Source: Rhizobium sp. BK316
GTDB lineage: Bacteria; Pseudomonadota; Alphaproteobacteria; Rhizobiales; Rhizobiaceae
Direction of reading: 5' to 3'
DNA length: 64,000 bases
Assembly: GCF_014193695.1 (NCBI RefSeq)
Contig: NZ_JACHZR010000002.1
Span: forward strand, 868,001-932,000
Below, one piece after another: positions 28,178-37,718 of the stretch; position 1 is the first letter of the stretch; every line of letters begins with the position of its first letter. The notes beneath the pieces are model-generated. The model ran no database searches. It worked only from the letters and a program-made list of their open reading frames with translations, and had not been told where the DNA came from. The position numbers were made by a program, and so were the translations under genes.

Positions 28178-29578
28178 CTAGCTGCGGGCATGCTTGCCGA
28201 TAAAGGTTTCAACCGCTTTGAGCTCGGGCTCGATGATCTGGAAGCGCTCCTCCCTGTGCATCAGATCAGCAAGCCACGTCGGAAGCGCCGGGTCAATACC
28301 GGAGGCGGATTTTACGGCCGCCGGGAATTTTGCCGGATGGGCGGTGGCAAGCGTCACCATTGGGGTATCAGGCTTTTCCCTCTTGGCGGCCACGAAGACG
28401 CCGATCGCCGAATGCGGATCGAGCAGATAGCCGGTTTCCGCATAGGTCTTGCGGATCGTTTCCGCCACCTGGCGCTCGCTTGCGCGGCCGGCACGGAAAT
28501 CCTTTTTGATGAATTTCAGCGCTTCGGGCGAAATTTCGAAACCATTGGATTGCTTGAGGCTCTCCATTGCGGCACGCACCTTGGAGACGTCGCGGTCATA
28601 GGCTTCGAACAGCAGCCGCTCGAAGTTGGAAGATATCTGGATATCCATGGATGGAGAGGTGGTGGCCTTCACCGCCTTCATGTCATAACGGCCGGTCTTC
28701 AGCGTTCGCGCCAGGATATCGTTCTCATTGGTGGCGATGACGAGCTTGTCGATCGGCAGGCCCATGCGCTTGGCACAGTAGCCGGCGAAGATATCGCCGA
28801 AATTCCCAGTCGGTACCGTGAAGGAGATCTTCCGGTCCGGTCCGCCGAGTGCCACCGCCGTCGTGAAATAATAAACGATCTGGGCCATGATGCGCGCCCA
28901 GTTGATCGAGTTGACACCCGAGAGCTTCACCCTGTCGCGGAAGGCAACGTCGTTGAACATGGCTTTGACGAGGTTCTGGCAATCGTCGAAATTGCCCTCG
29001 ACGGCAAGCGCATGCACGTTGCCGGCCGTTGACGTCGTCATCTGCCGCTGCTGTACCGGCGAAACCTTGCCATGCGGGAAGAGGATGAAGATGTCGGTGC
29101 GCTCGCGGCCGGCAAAGGCGTCGATCGCAGCGCCACCCGTATCGCCCGAGGTGGCGCCGACGATGGTCGCCCGCTCGCCGCGCTTTTCCAGGGCGTAATC
29201 CATCAGACGGGCAAGAAGCTGCATCGCCACATCTTTGAATGCGAGCGTCGTGCCGTGGAAGAGTTCCATCACGAAACTGTTCGGGCCGGTCTGGACCAGC
29301 GGTGCGATCGCCGGATGGCGGAAAGTGCCGTAGGCCTCGTCGATCATCGCCCGGAAAGTGTCTTCGGGGATCTCGCCATTGGTGAAGGGCGACAGGATGG
29401 TGAAGGCGATCTCCTGATAGGTCTTGCCCCGCAGGCTGCGGATTTCCTTCTTGGAAAAACTCGGCCATTTTCTCGGAACGTAGAGCCCGCCGTCGCGCGC
29501 AAGCCCCGTCAGCAGGGCGTCGCAAAAGCCGAGGGAAGGGGCCTCGCCGCGGGTCGAGATATAGTCCACGTTCGTCAT
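28178..29578 (-). CDS. thrC: Threonine synthase
   Basis: 466-residue PLP enzyme converting O-phosphohomoserine to threonine. The start MTNVDYISTRGEAPSLGFCDALLTGLARDGGLYVP is the family N-terminus; the frame continues upstream to 29698 without support. The PLP lysine lies in LFHGTTLAFKDVAMQLLARL. The phosphate loop is ATSGDTGGAAI, and the later PTGNFGDIFAGY is typical. It completes the pathway with thrB at 14.8-15.8 kb. It is the first gene of the leftward operon. Confidence 0.96.
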   Translation of the reverse strand: MTNVDYISTRGEAPSLGFCDALLTGLARDGGLYVPRKWPSFSKKEIRSLRGKTYQEIAFTILSPFTNGEIPEDTFRAMIDEAYGTFRHPAIAPLVQTGPNSFVMELFHGTTLAFKDVAMQLLARLMDYALEKRGERATIVGATSGDTGGAAIDAFAGRERTDIFILFPHGKVSPVQQRQMTTSTAGNVHALAVEGNFDDCQNLVKAMFNDVAFRDRVKLSGVNSINWARIMAQIVYYFTTAVALGGPDRKISFTVPTGNFGDIFAGYCAKRMGLPIDKLVIATNENDILARTLKTGRYDMKAVKATTSPSMDIQISSNFERLLFEAYDRDVSKVRAAMESLKQSNGFEISPEALKFIKKDFRAGRASERQVAETIRKTYAETGYLLDPHSAIGVFVAAKREKPDTPMVTLATAHPAKFPAAVKSASGIDPALPTWLADLMHREERFQIIEPELKAVETFIGKHARS

Positions 29579-29845
29579 CCTTGATCTATGGCTGGAGAAA
29601 GTCGGTGCGGAAACGAGACGCTGCCGTTCCGCCGAAAACCGGAAGCTTGCCGGCCTGTTGGGGCAATGTCGCAGGTATCCTATTGAACTTGCCTGCATCC
29701 GGCGCCGAAAAGTGCATCAAAACGGTGCTTACCCAATCGATTTTTCTTTGCGCCGCTGATATAGACCATCGCCAACTGTCATGAAAGGCCTTGCGCGAAA
29801 GTCGCAAGCACCTAGAAGAAAAGCGTTTGCAAGGGGTGGAATATC

Positions 29846-30526
29846 GTGCTCGGCAAGGTCTCGCGTCTCATTGTTTCTGCATCGCTTTTTGCCGCCCTCG
29901 CTGGCTGCAATTCGCTCGGCCTCGGCGGCGACAGCAAGCCTGAAGCCGCAGCTGCGAGCAGCGGCCCCGCTCCGCTTCAGCCGAATGGCAATGCCCAGAT
30001 CATGCCGGTCGCGCCGACCAATCCTTCGTCGAACCAGGCCCCGATCGGCACCGGCATCACGGCGCAAGGAACGGTCGCACCCGTTGTGCAGGGTGCATGC
30101 CCGCAGATCTTCATGCGTGACAAGGACGCGATCTACCGCACCTATGCGAAAGGTGCGAAGACCGGTGATCCGCAGCAGGTCGTCTTCCAGGCATCTTTCG
30201 GCGACTATAGCCGCCAGTGCATGCTCAGCGACACGGCACTCTCCATGACCGTCGTGGCGCAGCTTCGCCTCGTCGCCGGTCCGGGCGGCACGCCGGGTCC
30301 GGTCACCCTGCCGATCCGCATCTCGGTGCTGGATGGTCAGGACGTGCTGTCATCGGAAGTCGTCAACTTCCCGACGCAAATTCCGGCGGGCTCCCCTGCC
30401 ACGCAGGTCATCTTCCGCCACGAAGGCATCAAGATGCCGGTCGGCTCCGGTGCGTTGGTTCGCGTCAATGTCGGCTTCGACACCCAGCCCGCCAAGAACG
30501 CCAAAAATTCCAAGAAGAGCAGCTAG
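29846..30526 (+). CDS. Putative lipoprotein of unknown function
   Basis: 226 residues from a GTG start behind AAGGGGTGG. The N-terminus MLGKVSRLIVSASLFAALAGCNSLGLGG is a lipoprotein signal with lipobox LAGC. After an Ala/Pro-rich linker, the C-terminal domain (CPQIFMRDKDAIYRTYAKGAKTGDPQQVVFQASFGDYSRQC onward) is a predicted beta-rich periplasmic module. I do not recognise a characterised family; similar hypothetical lipoproteins are common in Rhizobiales. It is divergent from thrC across a 267-base gap with no other feature I can support. Confidence 0.72.
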   Translation: MLGKVSRLIVSASLFAALAGCNSLGLGGDSKPEAAAASSGPAPLQPNGNAQIMPVAPTNPSSNQAPIGTGITAQGTVAPVVQGACPQIFMRDKDAIYRTYAKGAKTGDPQQVVFQASFGDYSRQCMLSDTALSMTVVAQLRLVAGPGGTPGPVTLPIRISVLDGQDVLSSEVVNFPTQIPAGSPATQVIFRHEGIKMPVGSGALVRVNVGFDTQPAKNAKNSKKSS

Positions 30527-30683
30527 GCAATCGGCTGCTCGCGATCTCGTACGGTCGAACGCGCTGTAGTGGCGCGGAACGTGCGGCACGCGACAAACCG
30601 TCATCCACATATAAAAGCGCGCGCGAATCTGGGGGCTCAGTGTGCGAGCTTCGGTGGGAGGCTGGAGGCAGCAAGGCTGCGGC

Positions 30684-31373
30684 TTAGGGCACGCCTTCCC
30701 ACTCTGCCAGCGCGGCGACCACGCCCGGCAGATCGTTCATGCGTGAGATGACGGTCTCCGCGCCTGCATCCGTCAACTTGTCGGCATGCGAGGGATAGGT
30801 GTGCGAGCCGCCGGTGAAGCCGATCACCCGCATGCCTGCAGCGCGCGCAGCGTGGACACCGTGCGTGGAATCTTCGACGACGACTGTCTTGGAAGGCGAA
30901 ACGCCCCTCTGGCTTGCGCCATGCAGGAAGATATCCGGCTTCGGCTTGGCGCGATCGGGGCCAAGATCCTTCGCAGAGAAGATGTTGGGCGCGAAGAGCT
31001 TCCTCAGGCCGACCTTGCCAAGCATCATGTCGAGCCTCTGGCTCGATGAATTCGAGCAGATGCAGCGCTTCATCGACAGGCGGCTGATGGCGAATTCGAC
31101 GCCGGGAATGGCCTGGACTTCCTGTTCGAGCCGGATATCCAGAAGCTTCTGCGACTGATCGATAAGGGACGCTGAGAGCGGAATGCTCGCTTCCCGTTCG
31201 ATCTGGAGCAGGATGTCGTGCCAGGTGAGACCGGCGAAGCGCTCGTTCATCTCCTCGATGCTGATCGGATAGCCTGCTTCCGTCAGCAGCTTGGATTCGA
31301 CATCCGCTGCGATGATTTCGGAATCGACCAGAACGCCGTCACAGTCGAAAATGATGAGGTCGAAACCGTCCAT
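30684..31373 (-). CDS. HAD superfamily phosphatase (phosphoglycolate/beta-PGM-like)
   Basis: 229 residues. Motif I: LIIFDCDGVLVDSEII; motif II near SNSSSQRLDMML; motif III/IV: VVVEDSTHGVHAARAAGMRVIGFTGG. An all-alpha cap (subtype I) lies between the first two. Substrates of this group include sugar phosphates, phosphoglycolate and nucleotides; this one is unassigned. It stands alone, with about 160-base gaps on both sides. Confidence 0.85.
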   Translation of the reverse strand: MDGFDLIIFDCDGVLVDSEIIAADVESKLLTEAGYPISIEEMNERFAGLTWHDILLQIEREASIPLSASLIDQSQKLLDIRLEQEVQAIPGVEFAISRLSMKRCICSNSSSQRLDMMLGKVGLRKLFAPNIFSAKDLGPDRAKPKPDIFLHGASQRGVSPSKTVVVEDSTHGVHAARAAGMRVIGFTGGSHTYPSHADKLTDAGAETVISRMNDLPGVVAALAEWEGVP

Positions 31374-31533
31374 ATACTCATGCCTTGTTCGGGGATGATG
31401 CGGCTTTACACGATGGCGGACGAAAGCTCAACCGATGGTGGGGCATGGCTGGAATGCGCGGCGCGGGCAGCTTTTGCGGCGAGCGGCTGCGGCACGGCCG
31501 CTCACCATCATTTAGGGACCAAGTCGTGCCCTG

Positions 31534-32220
31534 CTAACTTTGCAGCGGAAACAGCTTCAGAAACTGCCGATCGCCCTCGGGTGAAAAGACCACCGAGCGG
31601 CTTTCCGGTATTCGTCGCGCCCAGCCTTTCTCCATGAAACTCGCCAGCAGTGCTTTGCCGAGGCTGCCGGCGAGATGGGCGCGGCGTTCGCTCCAGTCGA
31701 GGCAGGAGCGGCAGAGCGGTCGGCGAGAGGATTTGAGGCTGCCGATATCGATGCCGATACATTGCAGATCGCTCTCGCCCTTGGTTGTTACCGCAAGCCC
31801 GTCGCCGATGGCATCGATCGATCCCGATGCGACCAGGCTGTCCAGCATGCGCACGCCGTAATCGCCGGCGAGGTGATCGTAGCAGATGCGCGCCTTGCGC
31901 AGTGCCGGATCCTTCGGTCCGGGCTGGTGGCGCAGATGCCCGCGGCTTGCGGCAAGACCCATCATGCTTTCGATCAGCCGGGCCACCGCCTCGTCGGCCA
32001 GGGTGAAATAGCGGTGCCGCCCCTGTTTGCGCTGGGCAAGCAAGCCACCGCCTTCCAGCTTTGAGAGATGTGAGCTCGCCGTCTGCAGCGTGATGCCGCC
32101 GGCTGCGGCGAGCTCCGTCGCCGTCAGCGCACGGCCGCCCGTCAGTGCCGCCAGCATGTTGGCGCGGGCCGGATCGCCGATGAGCGCACCGATCTGCGCG
32201 ATGTCAGGTCCTTCCTTCAT
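31534..32220 (-). CDS. ArsR family transcriptional regulator
   Basis: 228 residues. An N-terminal winged helix (IGALIGDPARANMLAALTGGRALTATELAAAGGITLQTASSHLSKLEGGGLLAQRKQGRHRYFTLAD) is followed by a C-terminal segment with PLCRSCLDWSERRAHLAGSLG, whose cysteines may sense a ligand. It diverges from a two-gene operon of NIPSNAP and ABM-like monooxygenase proteins, with only 71 bases between. It therefore most likely controls that operon and itself. TTCG and CGAA half-sites at 32223-32238 may belong to its operator. Confidence 0.86.
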   Translation of the reverse strand: MKEGPDIAQIGALIGDPARANMLAALTGGRALTATELAAAGGITLQTASSHLSKLEGGGLLAQRKQGRHRYFTLADEAVARLIESMMGLAASRGHLRHQPGPKDPALRKARICYDHLAGDYGVRMLDSLVASGSIDAIGDGLAVTTKGESDLQCIGIDIGSLKSSRRPLCRSCLDWSERRAHLAGSLGKALLASFMEKGWARRIPESRSVVFSPEGDRQFLKLFPLQS

Positions 32221-32291
32221 AGTTCGATCGTAACCGAAGCATCTCTGCAGCGCAATGTGTGAAAACTCCTCTCATACGAAAGGAGAAACCG

Positions 32292-32621
32292 ATGATTACC
32301 TGCTTCATCCGCTATGAGATCGACCCCTTCCGCAAGGATGCCTTTGCCGAATATGCCCGCAACTGGGGACAGGCGATCCCGCGCAACGGTGCCGACCTGA
32401 TCGGTTATTTCGGCCCGCACGAGGGTTCAGCGACGACGGCCTACGGCGTCTATAACATCGAAAGCCTCGCAGCCTACGAGGCCTACCGTGCAAGGCTAAC
32501 CGCCGATCCGCTCGGCCGGGAGAATTATGAGTTCGCCCGCCGCGAGCGCTTTATTCTCAAAGAGGACCGGATCTTTCTCAAGAACGTCTCGGTCCCGCAT
32601 GCGAAGCTGGTGCTGCCATGA
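32292..32621 (+). CDS. NIPSNAP family protein
   Basis: 109-residue ferredoxin-like alpha/beta barrel domain: MITCFIRYEIDPFRKDAFAEYARNWGQAIPRNGADLIGYFGPHEGSATTAYGVYNIESLAAYEAY. NIPSNAP relatives are poorly understood; small bacterial ones often accompany monooxygenases. The start at 32292 has GAAAGGAGAAACCG before it. It overlaps the next gene by four bases (ATGA). Confidence 0.82.
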   Translation: MITCFIRYEIDPFRKDAFAEYARNWGQAIPRNGADLIGYFGPHEGSATTAYGVYNIESLAAYEAYRARLTADPLGRENYEFARRERFILKEDRIFLKNVSVPHAKLVLP

Positions 32622-32977
32622 TCGCCGTCATCTTCGAAGTCATTCCCTATCTCGGCGAGCGCCACAAATATCTTGATCTTGCCGGCGAACTTAGATCCGA
32701 ACTCCAGAAGATCGACGGCTTCATTTCCATCGAGCGTTTCGAGAGCCTGACGATGCGCGGCAAGATCCTCTCGCTGTCCTTCTTCCGGGATGAGGAAGCG
32801 GTGCGCGAGTGGCGCAATCTCGAAGCCCATCGGGCGGCGCAAAAGGCCGGCCGCAACGGTATTTTCGCCGATTATCGTCTGCGCATCGGCCATGTCGTCA
32901 GAGACTACGGCATGCTTGAGCGGGCCGAGGCACCTGAGGACAGCAGGCAGGTTCACGCGCCTCAGGCGGCGCAGTGA
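32618..32977 (+). CDS. Antibiotic biosynthesis monooxygenase (ABM)-like protein
   Basis: 119 residues with the dimeric alpha-beta barrel of ABM/YgiN proteins: MIAVIFEVIPYLGERHKYLDLAGELRSELQKIDGFISIERFESLTMRGKILSLSFFRDEEAVREWRNLEAHRAAQKAGRNGIFADYRLRI. The conserved W-R-N-x-x-x-H stretch is typical. Likely a cofactor-independent small-molecule oxygenase or a heme/quinone-like binder. Both genes are presumably regulated by the divergent ArsR protein. Confidence 0.8.
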   Translation: MIAVIFEVIPYLGERHKYLDLAGELRSELQKIDGFISIERFESLTMRGKILSLSFFRDEEAVREWRNLEAHRAAQKAGRNGIFADYRLRIGHVVRDYGMLERAEAPEDSRQVHAPQAAQ

Positions 32978-32998
32978 AATCGGGGCGGGCTGTGCCGG

Positions 32999-34257
<1,259 letters not shown>

Positions 34258-34328
34258 GCAGCACCTTGCAAGGTTGAGACTTACCTTTCTTCCGGTTTGT
34301 ACCTCCAGTTACGGAAGAAGAAAAAGAA

Positions 34329-34352
34329 GCCCGGGGTCGAAAAACCCCGGGC
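34329..34352. terminator. Bidirectional terminator between ccrM and the NTF2-like gene
   Basis: GCCCGGGGT pairs with ACCCCGGGC around a seven-base loop. A T-run (TTCTTTTTC) follows on the minus strand, and CCTCTTGTTT on the plus strand. It serves convergent genes ccrM and the NTF2-like gene. Confidence 0.75.
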
Positions 34353-34379
34353 CTCTTGTTTCAGGACTGAAATTCTTCT

Positions 34380-34745
34380 TCAGAATTCCTGATAGTCGGT
34401 CACGTCGACGCGCGTGACCTTGCCGTCCTCGTTGAAGGTGATCGTCTCTTCGCCTTCGCGGATCAACGGCTTTCCGGTCTTGCTGTGCGTCGCCCGAACG
34501 GACCAGACGGCGCGGCCCGAAAGCGGCGTCAGGGTCTCGACCAGAGAATTCTCCGCCGTCTGATCCGGATAATCGTCGAAGTAGCGGCGGAAGGCGGCCA
34601 TGATCTCGGCCCGGCCGGCAAGGCTGCCGACGCCGTTGGAGACATAAGTCGCATCCTCGGCGAACCAGTTCTCGATCTCGGGAAAATCGAGCGCGTTGAT
34701 CGCCGCGTGGAAGCGGTCGATGGCATCAGCGGGATCGAAAGACAT
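34380..34745 (-). CDS. NTF2-like (SnoaL-type) protein
   Basis: 121 residues with the NTF2 cone fold: DAIDRFHAAINALDFPEIENWFAEDATYVSNGVGSLAGRAEIMAAFRRYFDDYPD, later VWSVRATHSKTGKPLIREGEETITF. Members act as small hydrolases, isomerases or binding proteins; the specific role is unknown. It begins four bases after the HAD stop and is probably co-transcribed with mutY and that HAD gene. Confidence 0.8.
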   Translation of the reverse strand: MSFDPADAIDRFHAAINALDFPEIENWFAEDATYVSNGVGSLAGRAEIMAAFRRYFDDYPDQTAENSLVETLTPLSGRAVWSVRATHSKTGKPLIREGEETITFNEDGKVTRVDVTDYQEF

Positions 34746-34748
34746 GGC

Positions 34749-35363
34749 TCAGGCCTTCAGTCCATAGGTGGCAAGATCGGCGCGCAGCTTGTCGGCGCCG
34801 GTAAAGAGCACGGCATTCCATCCGGCTGCCTTTGCGCCCTCGACATTGGCGGGTGCGTCATCGATGAAGATTGTCGCGGATGGATCGAGGTCGAAGCTCT
34901 TCGTATGGGTTTCGTAGATCGCGATATCCGGCTTGATGAGGCCGACATCACCCGAAACGGTCACGCCGCGTGGCTTCTTGAGAAAGGCGAAGCGCTCCTG
35001 CGCCTCGCGGAACGTGTCGGAGGCGAAGTTCGTCAGCATCGTCACGTCCCGGCCCTCGTTGATGAAGCCTTCCATGATCGCGACGCTGTCTTCATAGGCA
35101 TGCGGCACCATTTCGTGCCAGTGCTTGCGGAAGGCGCGGATATGCTCCGCGCGGGTCGGATGCTGCTCGATCAGCAATGCCTCGGCATCGGCCCAGGTGC
35201 GGCCGCGGTCCTGCTCGATGTTCCAGTCATGGGTACAGATATTGGCGAAAAACCAGTTGCGCTCGGCCTCATCGGGAATGAGGCGACTGAAGGGAATATG
35301 GGGATCGTAGTGAATAAGAACTTTGCCGATATCGAAAACGATATGCTTGATGTCGTTTGCCAT
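34749..35363 (-). CDS. HAD family hydrolase (YihX-like)
   Basis: 204 residues. Motif I reads HIVFDIGKVLIHYDP; DxG in place of DxD is common in the YihX/haloacid-dehalogenase branch, whose members include sugar-phosphate phosphatases. Motifs later: MLTNFASDTF, VGLIKPDIAIYE and ATIFIDDAPANVEGAKAAGW. Start: ATG at 35363 lies six bases after AAGGG; ATG at 35369 would overlap the mutY stop (ATGA) but leaves the ribosome site too close. Both are possible. Part of the mutY-HAD-NTF2 group. Confidence 0.85.
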   Translation of the reverse strand: MANDIKHIVFDIGKVLIHYDPHIPFSRLIPDEAERNWFFANICTHDWNIEQDRGRTWADAEALLIEQHPTRAEHIRAFRKHWHEMVPHAYEDSVAIMEGFINEGRDVTMLTNFASDTFREAQERFAFLKKPRGVTVSGDVGLIKPDIAIYETHTKSFDLDPSATIFIDDAPANVEGAKAAGWNAVLFTGADKLRADLATYGLKA

Positions 35364-35365
35364 AG

Positions 35366-36457
35366 TCATCCCTTGGCTGTTTTGAACGCGAGAGGAATAG
35401 CCGCTGCGATCGCTTTTTTCATGATGGTCGGCAGCGCCTGAGCTTCAAGATTTGTAACCGGTTCCCACCATCCGTCATTGGTCTGGACAGGGGCCGGGAT
35501 TGCCGCACGGAAGATCGAAAGCCTGAGCTCGAAATGCGTGAAGACATGCGTGACGGTGCCGGCACTTTCCCAGCCGGCTTCGAAAGGTGCAGCCTCTGCC
35601 GACGTTTCGCCATCCTGTCGCGCCGTCCACGCCGTCGTCGGAATTTCCGTCATGCCGCCGAGCAGGCCGCTTTCCACACGCCGCCGCAACAGGATCTCAC
35701 CCTCGGAGGTAACTGCCACAAAAGCTGCGCCACGGCGGATCGGCTTTTCCTTCTTCGCAGCCTTGACCGGGAACTGGTCGGGATCGTGCAACCGCAGGGC
35801 CTCACACGACCCGTTGAAGGGACAGAGCGAACAGGCCGGGCGTTTCGGCGTACAGATCGTCGCGCCGAGATCCATCATGGCCTGCGCAAAATCACCGGGC
35901 CGGTCGGCAGGCGTCAGCAGTGCCACTTTCTGGCGCATCAGCGGCTTGGCGGCCGGAAGTGGGGTGGCAATGGCATAGAGCCGTGAGATCACCCGCTCTA
36001 CATTGCCGTCCATAACGGCCGCTTGCCGGTTGAAGGCGATTGCCGCAACCGCTGCCGCCGTATAGTCGCCGATGCCGGGTAGGGATTTCAGACCCTCTTC
36101 GGAGTCCGGAAAAATGCCGCCATATTCGCTGGCAACGGCTTCGGCGCATTTCTTCAGATTGCGTGCCCGCGCATAATAGCCAAGCCCCGCCCAGGCGGCC
36201 ATCACTTCTTCGCTCGGCGCCTTTGCGAGATCGATCACCGAGGGCCACTTCGCCAGAAAATTGGCGAAATAGGGCTTTACTGCCGGAACCGTCGTCTGCT
36301 GCAGCATCACCTCCGACAGCCAGACGCGATACGGGTCGGCCTTGATGCCGCGTTTCGCCATCGGCGGTGATACGCGCCAGGGCAGGTCGCGGTGATGGCG
36401 GTCATACCATTCAAGGAGTAAGGAGGCGGTCGGCGCGTCCAGTGTGCGTGTCGTCAT
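35366..36457 (-). CDS. mutY: A/G-specific adenine glycosylase
   Basis: 363-residue base-excision enzyme removing A opposite 8-oxoG. Catalytic Glu: WLSEVMLQQTTVPAV; helix-hairpin-helix and Asp: LPGIGDYTAAAVAAIAF and AAVMDGNVERVISRLYA; 4Fe-4S cluster: CTPKRPACSLCPFNGSC. The C-terminal MutT-like domain (about 235-355) recognises 8-oxoG. It starts at 36457. Its upstream region overlaps the beginning of the divergent DUF721 gene's untranslated part. Confidence 0.95.
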   Translation of the reverse strand: MTTRTLDAPTASLLLEWYDRHHRDLPWRVSPPMAKRGIKADPYRVWLSEVMLQQTTVPAVKPYFANFLAKWPSVIDLAKAPSEEVMAAWAGLGYYARARNLKKCAEAVASEYGGIFPDSEEGLKSLPGIGDYTAAAVAAIAFNRQAAVMDGNVERVISRLYAIATPLPAAKPLMRQKVALLTPADRPGDFAQAMMDLGATICTPKRPACSLCPFNGSCEALRLHDPDQFPVKAAKKEKPIRRGAAFVAVTSEGEILLRRRVESGLLGGMTEIPTTAWTARQDGETSAEAAPFEAGWESAGTVTHVFTHFELRLSIFRAAIPAPVQTNDGWWEPVTNLEAQALPTIMKKAIAAAIPLAFKTAKG

Positions 36458-36554
36458 TATTTGCCGCGATCAGGGGAAGTGCTCTATACTTGGCGAAACA
36501 ACGCAGCGCGATCAAGCCGGCGGCTTCGAAAGACCACCGCTTACCAAGGTTTCG

Positions 36555-37043
36555 ATGAGTTATCCACGCAAAGGTGAGAAGCAGATTTCCGAGCTGACGA
36601 ACGGCATCATCGATCCCGTTCTCGCCCGCCGCGCCGGCATCAACTCCGCGCTTCTTGGTTCCTGGGACGAAATCGCCGGCGAGGATTTCGCCGATTGCAC
36701 CCGCCCGGAAAAGATCGCCTGGGCGCGCGGCGGTGATGACGGCAGCTTCCGCCCCGGCGTGCTGACGGTTGCCTGCGAGGGGGCGCGCGCGCTTTTTCTC
36801 ACCCACGCCCAGGGCGAGCTGATCCAGCGCATCAACAGCTTCTTCGGTTTTGCCGCCGTCCATCAGATCCGCATCGTCCAGAAGCCGGTCTACCAGCCGG
36901 TGAAGCGCTCCCGCACGCCCCCGCCACTGAAGGGCGAGGCGGCCCGCAAGCTGGAAAGCATGATGCAGGGCTTGGAGGACGAAAAGATCAGACAGGCGAT
37001 CACCCGGCTCGGCACGGCGGTATTGGGAAAACGGGGCAGATAG
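36555..37043 (+). CDS. dciA: DUF721 family protein (DciA-like helicase loader)
   Basis: 162-residue DUF721 protein: DPVLARRAGINSALLGSWDEIAGEDFADCTRPEKIAWARG, then GVLTVACEGARALFLTHAQGELIQRINSFFGFAAVHQIRIVQ. DUF721 was named DciA for loading the replicative helicase in bacteria without DnaC. The start MSYPRKGEKQISELTNG at 36555 is the usual one; an upstream frame to 36444 would overlap mutY codons. It is divergent from mutY across 97 bases. In many Rhizobiales this gene is followed by dsbA and smc, as here, though a TA module intervenes. Confidence 0.85.
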   Translation: MSYPRKGEKQISELTNGIIDPVLARRAGINSALLGSWDEIAGEDFADCTRPEKIAWARGGDDGSFRPGVLTVACEGARALFLTHAQGELIQRINSFFGFAAVHQIRIVQKPVYQPVKRSRTPPPLKGEAARKLESMMQGLEDEKIRQAITRLGTAVLGKRGR

Positions 37044-37071
37044 GTTTCGTTTGATATCGTATCGGCCCAGG

Positions 37072-37089
37072 TGCTATACAAGTATAGCA
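37072..37089 (+). promoter_or_regulatory. Perfect palindromic operator of the RelBE-type module
   Basis: TGCTATAC-AA-GTATAGCA is a perfect 8+2+8 inverted repeat 12 bases before the antitoxin start, overlapping the likely promoter. Antitoxin or antitoxin-toxin complexes usually repress by binding such palindromes. Confidence 0.75.
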
Positions 37090-37101
37090 ATGGAGGCTCC
37101 T

Positions 37102-37326
37102 ATGCTCGCTTTAAGATTGCCGCCGGAGATTGAAGCTCGCCTGGATGCGCTTGCCAAGCGCACCGGGCGAAGCAAGAGTTTTTATGCGCGGCAGGCCATC
37201 CTCGAACACCTTGATGATATGGAAGACATCTTCCTTGCCGAAAAGCGCCTTGAGGAGCTTCGCAAGGGAGAAACCGATACTGTGCCGCTCTCGGACTTGA
37301 TGGCGCGGTATGGCGTGGAGAATTGA
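37102..37326 (+). CDS. RelB-like ribbon-helix-helix antitoxin
   Basis: 74 residues: LALRLPPEIEARLDALAKRTGRSKSFYARQAILEHLDDMEDIFLAEKRLEELRKGE. The first third is a ribbon-helix-helix DNA-binding fold; the acidic C-terminus should neutralise the toxin. The start at 37102 is set by GGAGG five bases upstream; an ATG four codons earlier is unlikely. It overlaps the toxin gene by 17 bases. Confidence 0.85.
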   Translation: MLALRLPPEIEARLDALAKRTGRSKSFYARQAILEHLDDMEDIFLAEKRLEELRKGETDTVPLSDLMARYGVEN

Positions 37327-37579
37327 GTTTCACCGGGCTGCGGAGCGTGAACTCGAAAAGCTCGGCCGCGACGCCGCCAGCCGTATCCTCCGCTTTCTCA
37401 ACGACCGCATTTCAAAGTTGGACGATCCAAGATCGGTCGGAGAGGCGCTGAAGGACGCCGAGCTGGGAAACTTCTGGAAATACCGTGTCGGAGACTATCG
37501 CGTAATCGCTGACATCAATGATGGCGCGGTTCGCATTCTGATTGTGCGCATCGGCAATCGCCGCGATGTGTATCGATAA
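37310..37579 (+). CDS. RelE/ParE-family toxin
   Basis: 89 residues typical of RelE: MAWRIEFHRAAERELEKLGRDAASRILRFLNDRISKLDDPRSVGEALKDAELGNFWKYRVGDYRVIADINDGAVRILIVRIGNRRDVYR. The C-terminal Arg-rich YRVI ... RIGNRRDVYR corresponds to the RNA-cleaving surface of RelE toxins. The module sits between DUF721 and dsbA, a likely insertion point into otherwise syntenic sequence. Confidence 0.87.
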   Translation: MAWRIEFHRAAERELEKLGRDAASRILRFLNDRISKLDDPRSVGEALKDAELGNFWKYRVGDYRVIADINDGAVRILIVRIGNRRDVYR

Positions 37580-37718
37580 TGAGAAATCCTGCGTGGTTTT
37601 GACTACTCGTCTTTCGTAGGTCACAATTCTTTGAAGAAAGTTGGCGAAGCGTGCCTTGTTCGTGGCTTCTGGCCGTTATATCGCACAATCAGCTGCCACA
37701 CTTGTTTATGGGGAACCC

